Notes under the pieces: model-generated
The model's database searches: none
Told to the model about the DNA's origin: nothing
Seen by the model: the letters and a program-made list of their open reading frames with translations, nothing else
Assembly (NCBI GenBank): GCA_944322005.1
Contig: CALUNL010000005.1
Span: 1 to 64,000, forward strand
Source of the DNA: an uncultured Alistipes sp.
Lineage (GTDB): Bacteria > Bacteroidota > Bacteroidia > Bacteroidales > Rikenellaceae
DNA: 64,000 nucleotides
Reading direction: 5' to 3'
Part shown: positions 1 to 7,965 of the stretch, piece after piece
How the letters are laid out: each line of letters begins with the position of its first letter
Numbering within the stretch: the first letter of the stretch is position 1
Program-made: the position numbers and the translations under genes

Positions 1-2
1 CG

Positions 3-371
3 ATGATAGCTAAGCGCGTGAAATACCAGCTTGACCAGCTTACGAAAGAGGCAGACAAGTATTCGGAGAGCATGTGCGAGGATTATGAATACTTCTTTCG
101 TTGGTATGCAGAGAGCATGTACAAGGTGCAGCTCCAACTGTCAGAGTACCGCAAACTCCGGGCGGTGGTCGGCACAGGGTCGCTCAGCGATGTGCGGCAA
201 TATCTTGAAAACAAGGTCAAGAATATCACCTATGACCTGTTGAATGGCAGCCCAAGGTTGAGCAGCACGAGTGCGACTACGAGCCTTGCTCATACATTCG
301 AGGTGGAAGTCAAGCAGGAGATACGCGAGAAGTTCCTGAACTACCTGAACTCAATGGAAACAACAGAATAG
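3..371 (+). CDS. hypothetical early phage protein, possibly 5' partial
   Basis: This encodes up to 122 residues with no family I recognise. It is charged and mostly helical in character, with many Lys, Glu and Tyr residues and no signal peptide or membrane segment. The ATG at position 3 is the first codon available, so the real start could lie to the left of the window. It is followed by a 141-bp gap holding a structured tRNA-like element and then by the early transposition operon, so an early regulatory or replication role is possible but not shown. Confidence 0.55.
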   Translation: MIAKRVKYQLDQLTKEADKYSESMCEDYEYFFRWYAESMYKVQLQLSEYRKLRAVVGTGSLSDVRQYLENKVKNITYDLLNGSPRLSSTSATTSLAHTFEVEVKQEIREKFLNYLNSMETTE

Positions 372-373
372 CA

Positions 374-494
374 GGGTAAGAAAGATTGTTGAATAGCTGA
401 CAGCCCGGAACGCGAGTAAAAAGACGGGCAGACGGTGCGGAAAGACGCACGGGGTACTGGGTGTTTGCGTTGGGGTTCGATTCCCCTTGCCCCA
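374..494 (+). other. tRNA-like structured element, non-coding
   Basis: The gap between two early genes contains a chain of perfect hairpins: GCCCG/CGGGC (403-407/425-429), GTGCG/CGCAC (435-439/446-450), and GGGG/CCCC (472-475/483-486) closing the loop TTCGATT. The last is a textbook tRNA T-arm and is followed by TTGCCCCA. A 7-bp closing helix GGGTAAG/CTTGCCC (374-380/486-492) would make a cloverleaf-like fold of about 120 nt. Alternative 5' partners exist at 426-431 and 451-456. I see no proper anticodon arm, so this is not a normal tRNA gene. It could be a degenerate tRNA or a tRNA mimic. Confidence 0.45.
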
Positions 495-512
495 CGAATT
501 ACAAACCCATAA

Positions 513-884
513 ATGTTAGAGGATATGGAAAAGTATATTGCAGTGACAAAGGAGACCCGTGAGTATTTGCGCAAGCTGTTCAAGACCACGCGGCAGAGTG
601 TATGGAGGGCATTGTATTTCGAGAACGATACGCCATTCTCGAAACGCATCCGGAAAGCGGCTCAGGAACGCGGCGGCATATTGATGGCTGCCTGTCCTAT
701 GATGGAAACGATGCACGATGCCGATGGCTATATGCGGCAATACTTCCCCAACGGCGTGATGTTGGAGTGCAACAAGGAAACCGGGCGCGTGGAGATAATC
801 AAAGAGGGCAAGGCTGTCGAGGGATATGACAATGTGACAATCAACGAGCTTTACGATATTCAGGCCAAAGCAGAAAGGATGTGA
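513..884 (+). CDS. hypothetical early phage protein
   Basis: A 123-residue protein lies directly upstream of the transposase (1-bp gap), so it is probably part of the same early transcript. It has no recognisable domain. The N-terminal third is basic (KETREYLRKLFKTTRQSV), with the look of a short helix-turn-helix, and the rest is mixed. An alternative start at 525 (MEKYIAV) fits equally well. A DNA-binding accessory role in transposition would suit the position, but this is inference only. Confidence 0.65.
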   Translation: MLEDMEKYIAVTKETREYLRKLFKTTRQSVWRALYFENDTPFSKRIRKAAQERGGILMAACPMMETMHDADGYMRQYFPNGVMLECNKETGRVEIIKEGKAVEGYDNVTINELYDIQAKAERM

Positions 885-885
885 T

Positions 886-2886
886 ATGGAAATCTACGGT
901 AACACGCTTTGCATCAGCCACACGGAACTTGTGAGCGGCATTATGACGGAGAGCAACTTGAAACAGTTGCGCAACCGTGGCAAGCTGCGCCAAGTCCGCC
1001 GTGGCTGCTATGGCACACCCGCGCTGTTCGCCGTCGATAGCCTACCCCTTAAATACCGCACGGAGGTTTACCGCCGCCACCCCGACTTACAGGAAAAGGC
1101 GGAGAGCAAGCCGTTTATGGACACGATAACCCCCGACGGCGAGGCAATGGCGTTCTATGCCGAGTATGTCTTGGCAGACGGTCGCCATCTGACCACGGAG
1201 AAACAGGCGGAATATGCCAACAACTGCGCCATTATGAATGCATTCCGGCGCGTGATAGAGGCAAGCAACAGCCACAGGCTGCGCCAAAGCAAGCCGAAGC
1301 TGAACAAATGCGAGTTCTGGCGCAAGGCGGCAGCGGCTTTACCACGGCTTGCCGACCGCTATCCTCACTCGCTGCCTGAAAGCCAACGCCGCTTGCAGCG
1401 GAAATTCAACGAATACCTGCGCGACGGCTATGTGTGCTTCATCAGCAGGAAGTTCCAGAACGCCAACGCCGCCAAGGTTGACGACGACATCAAGGAGAGC
1501 GTGCTGGTGCAGCTTATCGCCCACCATAACAACCTCGACAACGCGGCTGTGGCCGGCCTTTACAACGCCGTCGCCCGGAAACAGGGGTGGAAAGAGATTA
1601 CCGCCTCGACCGTTGGAGTGTGGCGCGACAAATACGACCTTGTGACCGCAGCCGGGCGGCTCGGCGCGACCAATTTCCGCAACACCAAGAGTATGCAGGT
1701 AAAGCGGACACGCCCGACAGCCCCGTTCCTGATGTGGACGCTCGACGGCTGGGACGTGGAACTGCTCTATCAAGCCACCACGACCAACAAGAACGGCCAC
1801 AGCGTGACCACCTACTGCAACAGGCTTACGCTCGAAGTGGTGCTTGACCCATGCTGCAACTACCCGATAGGTTATGCCATCGGCACACACGAAACACCCG
1901 AGCTGATAAAGGAAGCCCTGCGCAACGCTGCGCGGCACAGCATGGAACTATTCGGAGTTATGTTCCGGGCCAACCAGTTGCAGTGCGACCACTACGCCAT
2001 GAAAGCCATGACACCGCTTTACAGCGTGATGAGCGACAAAGTGACCCCGGCACGGGTCAAGAACGCCAAGGCAAAGGCAGTGGAGCCTTATTTCGGTTAC
2101 CTGAACAAGACTTATTGTAAATTGCTGAACAACTGGTCGGGGTACGGCGTAACCACAGATCCGAAACGACAGCCGAATGCCGAGGCACTTAACCAGTTGC
2201 GGCACTGCTTCCCCGATGAAGAAGGTGTGCGCAGACAGATTGAGGGCATTATCGAAATGGAACGGAAGCGCAAGGTGGCACAGTTCCGCAAGATGATGGA
2301 GAATTTGCCCGAAGAAAGGCGGTTGGTATTGTCAAAAGAGCAGTATCTGCTCAATTTCGGTGCGGAAACAGGCTTCAAGAATGCCATCGAGGGCGGTGGC
2401 TTGCGCCCCACCATTATGGGCATCAAACGCGACTACGACTGTTTCGACATCAATTTCCGCAGGTATGCGGGCGAGCGGTGGACGGTTAAGTATGACCCCG
2501 ACGACTTGTGCGAGGTGCTTGCCGTGAGTGAGGACGGTTCCCTGCGCTTCATGCTGGCCGAGAAGTATGTGCAGCCTATGGCACTTGCAGACCGCAAGCC
2601 GGGCGATGCCGCAGAGCTACAAAGGGTGATGCAGTTCAACCGCGACTTGGAGCAGCATGTGACGGAACAGTTGGCGGAGGCATACGACAAGACAGAACAG
2701 CTGATACAGGACAACCCGCAAATCGGCAATATCCTTGGTCGCCTGTTGATATGCGACAGCGATGGCCAGCACAAGCTGCCGAAAGCGAGGAAAAGGCTGC
2801 AAGCAGCCGAAACGGAAGCGGTGGAAATCCCCATCATACCACAAGGCGCACCTGCGGCAGACAAAGACGATTATTCAATTTTCTAA
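886..2886 (+). CDS. Mu-type DDE transposase (MuA-like)
   Basis: This 666-residue protein matches MuA in length and layout. An N-terminal winged-helix/HTH DNA-binding part (about residues 1-70) is followed by further DNA-binding helices and an RNase H-fold catalytic core. The catalytic triad is visible as D287 in TLDGWD, D368 in QCDHY and E400 in AVEPYFGY. The C-terminal tail (from about 560) is helical and charged, as expected for the part of MuA that contacts MuB. It carries out strand transfer for integration and replicative transposition. The neighbouring MuB-like ATPase starts 12 bp downstream. The stop is followed directly by that gene, so the two are co-expressed. Confidence 0.95.
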   Translation: MEIYGNTLCISHTELVSGIMTESNLKQLRNRGKLRQVRRGCYGTPALFAVDSLPLKYRTEVYRRHPDLQEKAESKPFMDTITPDGEAMAFYAEYVLADGRHLTTEKQAEYANNCAIMNAFRRVIEASNSHRLRQSKPKLNKCEFWRKAAAALPRLADRYPHSLPESQRRLQRKFNEYLRDGYVCFISRKFQNANAAKVDDDIKESVLVQLIAHHNNLDNAAVAGLYNAVARKQGWKEITASTVGVWRDKYDLVTAAGRLGATNFRNTKSMQVKRTRPTAPFLMWTLDGWDVELLYQATTTNKNGHSVTTYCNRLTLEVVLDPCCNYPIGYAIGTHETPELIKEALRNAARHSMELFGVMFRANQLQCDHYAMKAMTPLYSVMSDKVTPARVKNAKAKAVEPYFGYLNKTYCKLLNNWSGYGVTTDPKRQPNAEALNQLRHCFPDEEGVRRQIEGIIEMERKRKVAQFRKMMENLPEERRLVLSKEQYLLNFGAETGFKNAIEGGGLRPTIMGIKRDYDCFDINFRRYAGERWTVKYDPDDLCEVLAVSEDGSLRFMLAEKYVQPMALADRKPGDAAELQRVMQFNRDLEQHVTEQLAEAYDKTEQLIQDNPQIGNILGRLLICDSDGQHKLPKARKRLQAAETEAVEIPIIPQGAPAADKDDYSIF

Positions 2887-2898
2887 AAACGACAGACC

Positions 2899-3750
2899 AT
2901 GTTAAAGGACGAGAAACAACAGATTGCAGCGCGGTTGAAAGACTACTGCGCACAGAAAGGCAGCCAGAACAAGGCCGCCAACAGTATGACAGGCGTGAGC
3001 AGCGCGACGGTGAGCAAGGTGCTTTCGGGCGACTGGGACACGATAAGCGACGAGATGTGGCGCACGATAGCCTCGCAGACAGGCCACGAGCGCAAGGGGT
3101 GGAACATCGCCCCGACACAGGCGTATAAGCGCATGACATTCCTGCTCACCAACGCGCAGCGCGAGAGCCTTGTGCTTGCCGTCACGGGCGATGCAGGGTG
3201 CGGCAAGACGGAGGCCATAAAGAACTATGCCGCCGGAGGACGGCACGTTTACCACCTGTGCTGCTCGGAGTACTGGAACAGGCGCACTTTCATGGGCAAG
3301 TTGCTCCGCTGTATGGGCATCGACTTCACGGGGTGCACCGTGTCGGACATGATGGACGACATCATCGACACGCTCAAACGCACGGACAGCCCGTTGGTGG
3401 TGCTTGACGAGGCCGACAAGCTGAGCGACCAAGTGCTCTACTTCTTCATCAGCCTTTACAATCAGTTGGAGGGACACTGCGGCATTATGCTCTGCGCCAC
3501 CGACTTCTTGGAGAAGCGCATCAAGAAAGGGCTGCGCACCAAGCGCAAGGGGTACGAGGAGATTTACAGCCGCATGGGGCGCAAGTTCGTGAAGCTGCAA
3601 GTCATCAACGGCGAGGACATTGCCGCCGTATGCGCTGCCAACGGCGTTACAGACCCCAAGGCGGTAAGAACTATAATAGACGATTGCGAATGCGACCTGC
3701 GCCGCGTAAAACGCGCCGTGTGGGCCAAAAATATGGAGGACGCGCAATGA
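2899..3750 (+). CDS. AAA+ ATPase, MuB-like transposition protein
   Basis: This 283-residue protein has an N-terminal lambda-repressor-type HTH (about 5-60, including VSSATVSKVLSGDW) and then an AAA+ core. Walker A is GDAGCGKT (97-104) and Walker B is LVVLDEAD (166-173). This N-terminal HTH plus ATPase arrangement is that of MuB, which coats target DNA, activates the transposase and gives target immunity. It lies in the transposase operon. The stop codon overlaps the start of the next small gene (ATGA at 3747-3750), which indicates translational coupling. Confidence 0.93.
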   Translation: MLKDEKQQIAARLKDYCAQKGSQNKAANSMTGVSSATVSKVLSGDWDTISDEMWRTIASQTGHERKGWNIAPTQAYKRMTFLLTNAQRESLVLAVTGDAGCGKTEAIKNYAAGGRHVYHLCCSEYWNRRTFMGKLLRCMGIDFTGCTVSDMMDDIIDTLKRTDSPLVVLDEADKLSDQVLYFFISLYNQLEGHCGIMLCATDFLEKRIKKGLRTKRKGYEEIYSRMGRKFVKLQVINGEDIAAVCAANGVTDPKAVRTIIDDCECDLRRVKRAVWAKNMEDAQ

Positions 3751-3929
3751 AACGGATAAAAATAGAGGAAAAGCCTCAGAAATGTTGTTTGTGTGGCAAG
3801 ATGTTCACGGAATACCCCAACAACCCGTACCCGCTTTCGGATGTCGGCGTATGCTGCCGCGAATGCAACAAGACCAAGGTCATACCTGAAAGGTTGCGTA
3901 TGGTAAAAGAACGGGAGGGTGAGGCATAA
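3747..3929 (+). CDS. small zinc-ribbon-like protein
   Basis: This is 60 residues starting at the ATG that overlaps the stop of the MuB-like gene. It has two Cys pairs, CCLCGK and CCREC, about 25 residues apart, arranged as a CxxC...CxxC zinc ribbon, with Lys-rich flanks. Such tiny zinc-binding proteins are common in early phage operons and may bind nucleic acid or a host protein. The exact role is unknown. An open frame continues upstream inside the MuB gene, but the overlapping ATG is the natural start. Confidence 0.7.
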   Translation: MKRIKIEEKPQKCCLCGKMFTEYPNNPYPLSDVGVCCRECNKTKVIPERLRMVKEREGEA

Positions 3930-4213
3930 TGGCAAGGTTTATAATTGAACGGCACAATAAACGAACCCCTATATGGATGCTTTCCGTTTTGGCGTATTTC
4001 CCTTTTGACCGAAATAAAAGCTATCCCGATATAGAGCGGTATGCCATGATGGAAGCCGTGCTTCGTTATTTAGTGGATTTTACTTACAAACGCCGTAATT
4101 CGGTAGAGTGTCTTGGAATTACCCACCGTTTCGATGTACGGGAAAACAGCATAACAATAAAGACCATTAACGATGTGCCTTATCTGACGATAAAGTTGAT
4201 AGCGGAAGAATAG
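3929..4213 (+). CDS. hypothetical early phage protein
   Basis: A 94-residue protein starts inside the stop codon of the zinc-ribbon gene (TAATGG overlap), so it belongs to the same early operon. It has no domain I know. The sequence is a mix of beta-like stretches (RFDVRENSITIKTI) and aromatic helices, without a signal or membrane segment. The codons are less GC-rich than those of the neighbouring genes, which may mark a more recent acquisition. Confidence 0.65.
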   Translation: MARFIIERHNKRTPIWMLSVLAYFPFDRNKSYPDIERYAMMEAVLRYLVDFTYKRRNSVECLGITHRFDVRENSITIKTINDVPYLTIKLIAEE

Positions 4214-4216
4214 ATT

Positions 4217-4855
4217 ATGGGACGGGCGATAAGCAACAAGAATGTACTGACGGCAAAATTCGAGGTGGCCGAGTTCGACGGCGCGTTCCTCGCGAGCTTC
4301 GGCAAGCCGGAACTGCGTGGGGCGTGGATAATCTACGGCGGCAGCGGCTCGGGCAAGACCTCGTTTGTGATGCAGGTCTGCAAGTACCTTACCCGCTTTC
4401 GCCGCGTGGCCTACGACAGCCTCGAACAGGGGCTGTCCCTTTCGCTCCAAAAGGCATGGGAGCGCGCGGGCATGGAAGAAGTGGGCAACCGCATCATCCT
4501 GCTAAACAAGGAGAGCCTGAAAGACCTGCGGCTGCGCCTTGCCAAGAAGCAGAGCCCGGACGTGGTGGTTGTTGACAGCGTTCACTACTGGCTCGGATTG
4601 AAGATGAGCGACTACATCAACCTGCGGAACGACTTCCCCGACAAGCTATTCATTTTCGTCAGCCACGAAAAGGGCGGTCAGCCGGACGGTAAGCTCGCGC
4701 AGAAGATACGCTATGACAGCGACATCAAAATCCGGGTGGAGGGCTACAAGGCATTCGTCACCACGCGCTACGAGGTGGCTGAGCACGGCGAGGGCGGCGC
4801 GGACTTCATCATTTGGGAACAAGGCGCACAAGATTACTGGGTAGATAAAATGTAA
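4217..4855 (+). CDS. RecA-fold P-loop ATPase
   Basis: This 212-residue protein has Walker A GGSGSGKT at 41-48 and a hydrophobic Walker B strand DVVVVDSV ending at D120. The single-domain layout, with a SHEKGG motif (sensor-like) near 160, resembles the RecA/DnaB-like ATPases that phages place beside recombination or replication genes. It lies 3 bp after the previous gene and 4 bp before the GemA-like gene. A role in replicative transposition or recombination is likely but not specific. It is clearly different from the MuB-like ATPase upstream. Confidence 0.8.
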   Translation: MGRAISNKNVLTAKFEVAEFDGAFLASFGKPELRGAWIIYGGSGSGKTSFVMQVCKYLTRFRRVAYDSLEQGLSLSLQKAWERAGMEEVGNRIILLNKESLKDLRLRLAKKQSPDVVVVDSVHYWLGLKMSDYINLRNDFPDKLFIFVSHEKGGQPDGKLAQKIRYDSDIKIRVEGYKAFVTTRYEVAEHGEGGADFIIWEQGAQDYWVDKM

Positions 4856-4859
4856 GGAT

Positions 4860-5345
4860 ATGGCAGAGAACAGGACAATGGACGAAATCCACAGGAGCAT
4901 CTTGAAGAAGTTCCACACCCTTTGCGGCGTGTTGGGACTTACCGACGATGAGAAACACGCCATAGTGAGCAGCTACGGCGTGGAGAGCAGCCGCGACATG
5001 GACACACACGACCTGATAAATGTCTGCGCCAAGCTCTCGGAACAGGTCAACAAGAAAGCCGGGCACGGCGAGGTTGACAAATTGCGCAAGCGCGTGATGG
5101 CCTCCATCGGTGCGTACTTGCGGGCGACAGGGCGCGAAAGCAACGCCACGGTCATTAAGGGTATCGCCTGCCGAGCATCGGGATATGACGATTTCAACAA
5201 GATACCCAAGGAAAGGCTGCGTAACCTCTATTACGCGTTCAACAACAAGGTCAAGGACGCACGGAGCGTTGACAGCCTTGCCGGAATTATGGAAACTGCC
5301 GTCCTTTTACAATTTGCTGACGGCAACAAAAAGATGCTTAACTGA
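4860..5345 (+). CDS. GemA-like (Mu gp16, DUF1018-type) protein
   Basis: This 161-residue protein starts with a helical segment, HRSILKKFHTLCGVLGLTDD, followed by a short motif with SSRDM and a second helical half. That is the layout I associate with the Mu gp16/GemA family (DUF1018), a small early protein linked to host gene expression and DNA topology. The position between early ATPase genes and the DUF3164 gene matches Mu-like phages. The family call rests on pattern and position and would need a profile search to settle. Confidence 0.55.
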   Translation: MAENRTMDEIHRSILKKFHTLCGVLGLTDDEKHAIVSSYGVESSRDMDTHDLINVCAKLSEQVNKKAGHGEVDKLRKRVMASIGAYLRATGRESNATVIKGIACRASGYDDFNKIPKERLRNLYYAFNNKVKDARSVDSLAGIMETAVLLQFADGNKKMLN

Positions 5346-5372
5346 TTGTTTAACTATAAAAATTTGAGCAAA

Positions 5373-5597
5373 ATGAGTTGGTTTACAGAAAGCAACAGAC
5401 CGAAGCATTTCAAGTATGCGATACTTTGTGGCTTCGCGGGAACATTCCTTTTCGCGCTTGGCGTGGCTATGGGAATGGAGTTTAAGGATTACCGTTACGG
5501 TAACAAATGGGACTGGCTTGACATTGTGGCTACCGCATTGGGCGGCCTCGTTGGTCAGGCGTTGCAGGTATTGTTAATCCTACTAATCGCATTCTGA
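5373..5597 (+). CDS. small membrane protein
   Basis: A 74-residue protein with two predicted membrane spans: KYAILCGFAGTFLFALGVAM (about 14-33) and IVATALGGLVGQALQVLLIL (about 50-69), separated by a charged loop. I chose the ATG at 5373; the upstream TTG at 5346 would add nine residues of doubtful value. It forms a pair with the next membrane peptide (3-bp gap). Phage early membrane proteins of this kind may alter the host envelope or exclude other phages; nothing in the sequence proves this. Confidence 0.65.
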   Translation: MSWFTESNRPKHFKYAILCGFAGTFLFALGVAMGMEFKDYRYGNKWDWLDIVATALGGLVGQALQVLLILLIAF

Positions 5598-5599
5598 TT

Positions 5600-5761
5600 A
5601 TGGGCAAGGTAAAGACGGTGCTGCTTTATGTGGCAGCGTTTCCGTTGGTGGTAATTGGTATAACCCTTATTTCCGTGGGTGTCGTGTTAAAGGTGGCAGG
5701 TTATCTGTCAGTGTTTGACACGGACAGTGCGGAAGATGAGATAAGAACACTACGGCCATGA
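5600..5761 (+). CDS. 53-residue single-span membrane peptide
   Basis: This short frame runs from ATG at 5600 to TGA at 5761. It has a hydrophobic stretch from about residue 7 to 38 (VLLYVAAFPLVVIGITLISV and on) and an acidic C-terminus (DTDSAEDE). It sits 2 bp after the preceding membrane protein, and its stop overlaps the next start (ATGA), so it is translationally coupled on both sides. The function is unknown. The tight packing is the main reason to believe it is a gene. Confidence 0.6.
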   Translation: MGKVKTVLLYVAAFPLVVIGITLISVGVVLKVAGYLSVFDTDSAEDEIRTLRP

Positions 5762-5925
5762 GCAAGATAGTAATGAACTGCGTCAAGCAGTCCATCAAGG
5801 AGCAGACCTGCGACCTTGACACTCCCGAATATGTGGAGTTCCTGCGTGAACTGGCCGAATGGGCGACATCGGAGGCAGATGTGGCCGAATATGTGGCCGA
5901 GGGCGAGTACAGAAACGATGATTAA
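5758..5925 (+). CDS. 55-residue acidic hypothetical protein
   Basis: It starts at the ATG overlapping the previous stop and ends with TAA at 5925. The peptide is acidic and helical (TPEYVEFLRELAEWATSEAD), with two Cys residues near the N-terminus and no signal. Several phage anti-host factors and anti-repressors are small and acidic like this, but that is only an analogy. The coupling to the neighbour supports it as a gene. Confidence 0.55.
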   Translation: MSKIVMNCVKQSIKEQTCDLDTPEYVEFLRELAEWATSEADVAEYVAEGEYRNDD

Positions 5926-5958
5926 ACGACATTTAATAACCGATTAAAAAGCAATAAA

Positions 5959-6612
5959 ATGGAAAAAGTAGAAATGACGGCTGAGGAACGCAAGGAGTTT
6001 GAGGCATTCCGGGCAGCCAAGCAGAAAAAAGAGGAAGCGGAAAGGCGCAAGCAGCAGCGCGAGGACTATGCCAAGATGGTGGATGATGAGATAGCCACTG
6101 CCATACCGGCACTGCGTGATTTGAGCGAGCAAATCAAGACGGTCAAGGACACCGTTTTCGGGAACTTCGACACCATCCTGAAAATGAAAGCCGAGGTGCT
6201 GGGTTTGACCAAGGACGACCAGCGCAGCCACACGTTCACCACTTCTGACAGCAAGCTGCGCATCACGCTCGGTGTGAACACCATCGACGGCTACCGCGAC
6301 ACGGTGGAGGACGGCATCGCGATGGTAAAGGCGTACATTGAGAGCCTTGCCAAGGACGATACGAGTAAGGCCCTTGTGAACGCCGTGCTGCGCCTGTTGA
6401 GTCGCGACCAAGCCGGGAACATCAAGGCAAGCCGCGTGTTGCAGCTCCGCAAGATGGCCGAAGAAACAGGCGATGACAAGTTTATCGAGGGTGTGCGTAT
6501 CATCGAGGAGAGCTACCAACCCACGAACACGAAGAAGTACATTCGTGCCGAATATAAGAACGACAAAGGTGCGTGGGTATCAATTCCCCTTGCCATGACT
6601 GATGTAGATTAA
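5959..6612 (+). CDS. DUF3164 family protein
   Basis: A 217-residue protein whose N-terminal 40 residues are a highly charged helix (ERKEFEAFRAAKQKKEEAER), followed by the conserved body with SDSKLRITLGVNTIDGYRD near 95-115. This matches the DUF3164 family, which occupies the Mu early region near the gam position. The biochemical role is not established; a DNA-binding or Gam-like role is sometimes assumed from position. A TTTAAT-N5-ATTAAA dyad (5932-5948) lies between the previous stop and this start. Confidence 0.82.
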   Translation: MEKVEMTAEERKEFEAFRAAKQKKEEAERRKQQREDYAKMVDDEIATAIPALRDLSEQIKTVKDTVFGNFDTILKMKAEVLGLTKDDQRSHTFTTSDSKLRITLGVNTIDGYRDTVEDGIAMVKAYIESLAKDDTSKALVNAVLRLLSRDQAGNIKASRVLQLRKMAEETGDDKFIEGVRIIEESYQPTNTKKYIRAEYKNDKGAWVSIPLAMTDVD

Positions 6613-6701
6613 AAAGGGAGACCGACCCCATCCGCCGAAGCAAACAAAGCCGGTCAAAGCCCGATGTTAAAGGACTTTGCAAAGATAGCACATTTCGGCG
6701 A

Positions 6702-6956
6702 ATGGAGAAAAGGAAACACCATGAATCGACCATCAAGCGTGTGCTGCTGGTTAGAAAACTGACAGAACGCTACTATGAGGCGGGCAATAATCAAAGATGC
6801 TACAAGGCGGTTTGGCGTAAGTATATCAATCCCATTTATCCGATGTGTTACCGCACATACCTGAATTATTTGAATATACCGACCCCGCCGCCTCCGCCAC
6901 CGACCCCGTTGCAATTGTCCTTATTTGAGTTTTTCGATGAAAGCCCTCGCCGATGA
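6702..6956 (+). CDS. hypothetical basic protein with C-terminal polyproline
   Basis: An 84-residue protein: a basic N-terminus (EKRKHHESTIKRVLLVRKL) and a Tyr-rich middle (YPMCYRTYLNYLN), then a run of Pro (PTPPPPPPTP) and a short tail. It is the last plus-strand gene of the early block, and its 3' end overlaps the hairpin terminator at 6940-6968. The helical Arg/Lys/Tyr part could be a small HTH. No family is recognised. Confidence 0.6.
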   Translation: MEKRKHHESTIKRVLLVRKLTERYYEAGNNQRCYKAVWRKYINPIYPMCYRTYLNYLNIPTPPPPPPTPLQLSLFEFFDESPRR

Positions 6957-6968
6957 AGCGGGGGCTTT
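6940..6968. terminator. bidirectional hairpin between convergent early and head operons
   Basis: The arms AAAGCCCTCGC and GCGGGGGCTTT form an 11-bp stem with one G-T pair and a 7-nt loop, with A and T tracts on the outer sides. It lies between the end of the plus-strand early genes and the end of the minus-strand head operon. Confidence 0.8.
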
Positions 6969-6975
6969 GTCGTAC

Positions 6976-7464
6976 CTATCCGACCCGGATGTTCGCTTTT
7001 GTGACTTTGGCCGAGGCGATATTGGACGGCATGGCAGTGGTGTCCTGTGCCCGGGTAACATACCGTTCCACGCTTTCAATAAGCTCCGCATGGTTGTGGT
7101 TGGTGGCGGAGGTGGTAAGCATGAACGAGGCGAAATTATCGCCGCCAAGCCGTTGCATAGCCGCGTTGATGCGGTCGATAAGGTCGAAATAAGCCAGAGC
7201 TTCTTCCATACGGCTGTCCTTGTTTCCGTTGACCACAACGGCCCGTGTGACGATGTGTAGGCGCACCGCAACATCGCCCATCCGTGCGCTGTTCCCCTGT
7301 TGCCGCCATTCGATAGTTTCAAACTCCACGAATACGGCGGGAAAAGGGAAAGCCGTGCCGCCGTTCAGTGCATTCACATTGTCGTTCCAAAGGTCAATGA
7401 AAGCTATTTCCGGCACTTTCTCCGCGAGCCGGTCACAAATGGCTTTGAATATCTGTTTTCTCAT
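6976..7464 (-). CDS. Mu gp37-like protein (probable tail terminator or joining protein)
   Basis: This 162-residue soluble protein is the last gene of the minus-strand head operon. Its start overlaps the stop of the gpG-like gene (ATGA). The N-terminal part (LAEKVPEIAFIDLWNDN) and the beta-rich centre (FPFPAVFVEFETIEW) look like the small proteins that follow gpG in Mu-like phages, a position taken by gp37-type neck or tail-terminator proteins. The assignment is mainly from order and size. Confidence 0.6.
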   Translation of the reverse strand: MRKQIFKAICDRLAEKVPEIAFIDLWNDNVNALNGGTAFPFPAVFVEFETIEWRQQGNSARMGDVAVRLHIVTRAVVVNGNKDSRMEEALAYFDLIDRINAAMQRLGGDNFASFMLTTSATNHNHAELIESVERYVTRAQDTTAMPSNIASAKVTKANIRVG

Positions 7465-7919
7465 TGTTTGATGAATTTAGAAAGTTGAAGATTGAAGTCG
7501 GCGAGGTTGTCGTTGATGACCCCCTTGATGATTTCCTGAGTGCGCTTGCCGTCGCCTACAAACTGGCGTTGCGGCATGGTGAACTTGCGCGTGTGGGCCT
7601 TGACCGTGTATGTCCTGCCCTTTTTGCTGCGCCGGGTATGGGCGCGGACATTCTTTGTGCCTTTTCCGCCCTCATTGTGGATCTGCGCATACGGCACGGA
7701 AGATGAGAAACGCACACCGTTGGGTCGTTCCTCGGCCTTGATGGAGCGGCGCAACGTGCCAGTGACGACCAGCAGCGAGCCTTTCGCATTCGGGTCGGCG
7801 CGTTTCTTCCATTTGTCGGTGAAGAAAGCCTTTCGCTCGAAGTTCTTGTCGAACTCGTCGGAAAGTTCCACGCGCATATCCCGGATAATGTTCTTTTTTA
7901 ATTGTTCTGAGTCAATCAT
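7461..7919 (-). CDS. phage virion morphogenesis protein (Mu gpG-like)
   Basis: This 152-residue protein has the family's marker region, a VVTGTLRRSI motif near residues 50-60 followed by VPYAQIHNEGG near 75-85. That pattern is typical of Mu gpG/virion morphogenesis proteins, which act in head completion or tail joining. It is basic in the middle (RAHTRRSKKGR). The -33 element of the oppositely oriented promoter at 7919-7948 overlaps its start codon, so the two genes are divergent. Confidence 0.85.
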   Translation of the reverse strand: MIDSEQLKKNIIRDMRVELSDEFDKNFERKAFFTDKWKKRADPNAKGSLLVVTGTLRRSIKAEERPNGVRFSSSVPYAQIHNEGGKGTKNVRAHTRRSKKGRTYTVKAHTRKFTMPQRQFVGDGKRTQEIIKGVINDNLADFNLQLSKFIKQ

Positions 7920-7948
7920 TGTAGTAAGGCTATAAATGAGTACCTTTG
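7919..7948 (+). promoter_or_regulatory. Bacteroidetes-type promoter for the plus-strand small gene
   Basis: TTG (7919-7921), 19 bp, then TACCTTTG (7941-7948) match the -33/-7 pattern TTTG-N19-TAnnTTTG. The start codon at 7966 is 17 nt downstream of the -7 element, giving a leader of about 10 nt. Confidence 0.75.
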
Positions 7949-7965
7949 TGCAAAATAATGCTTGA

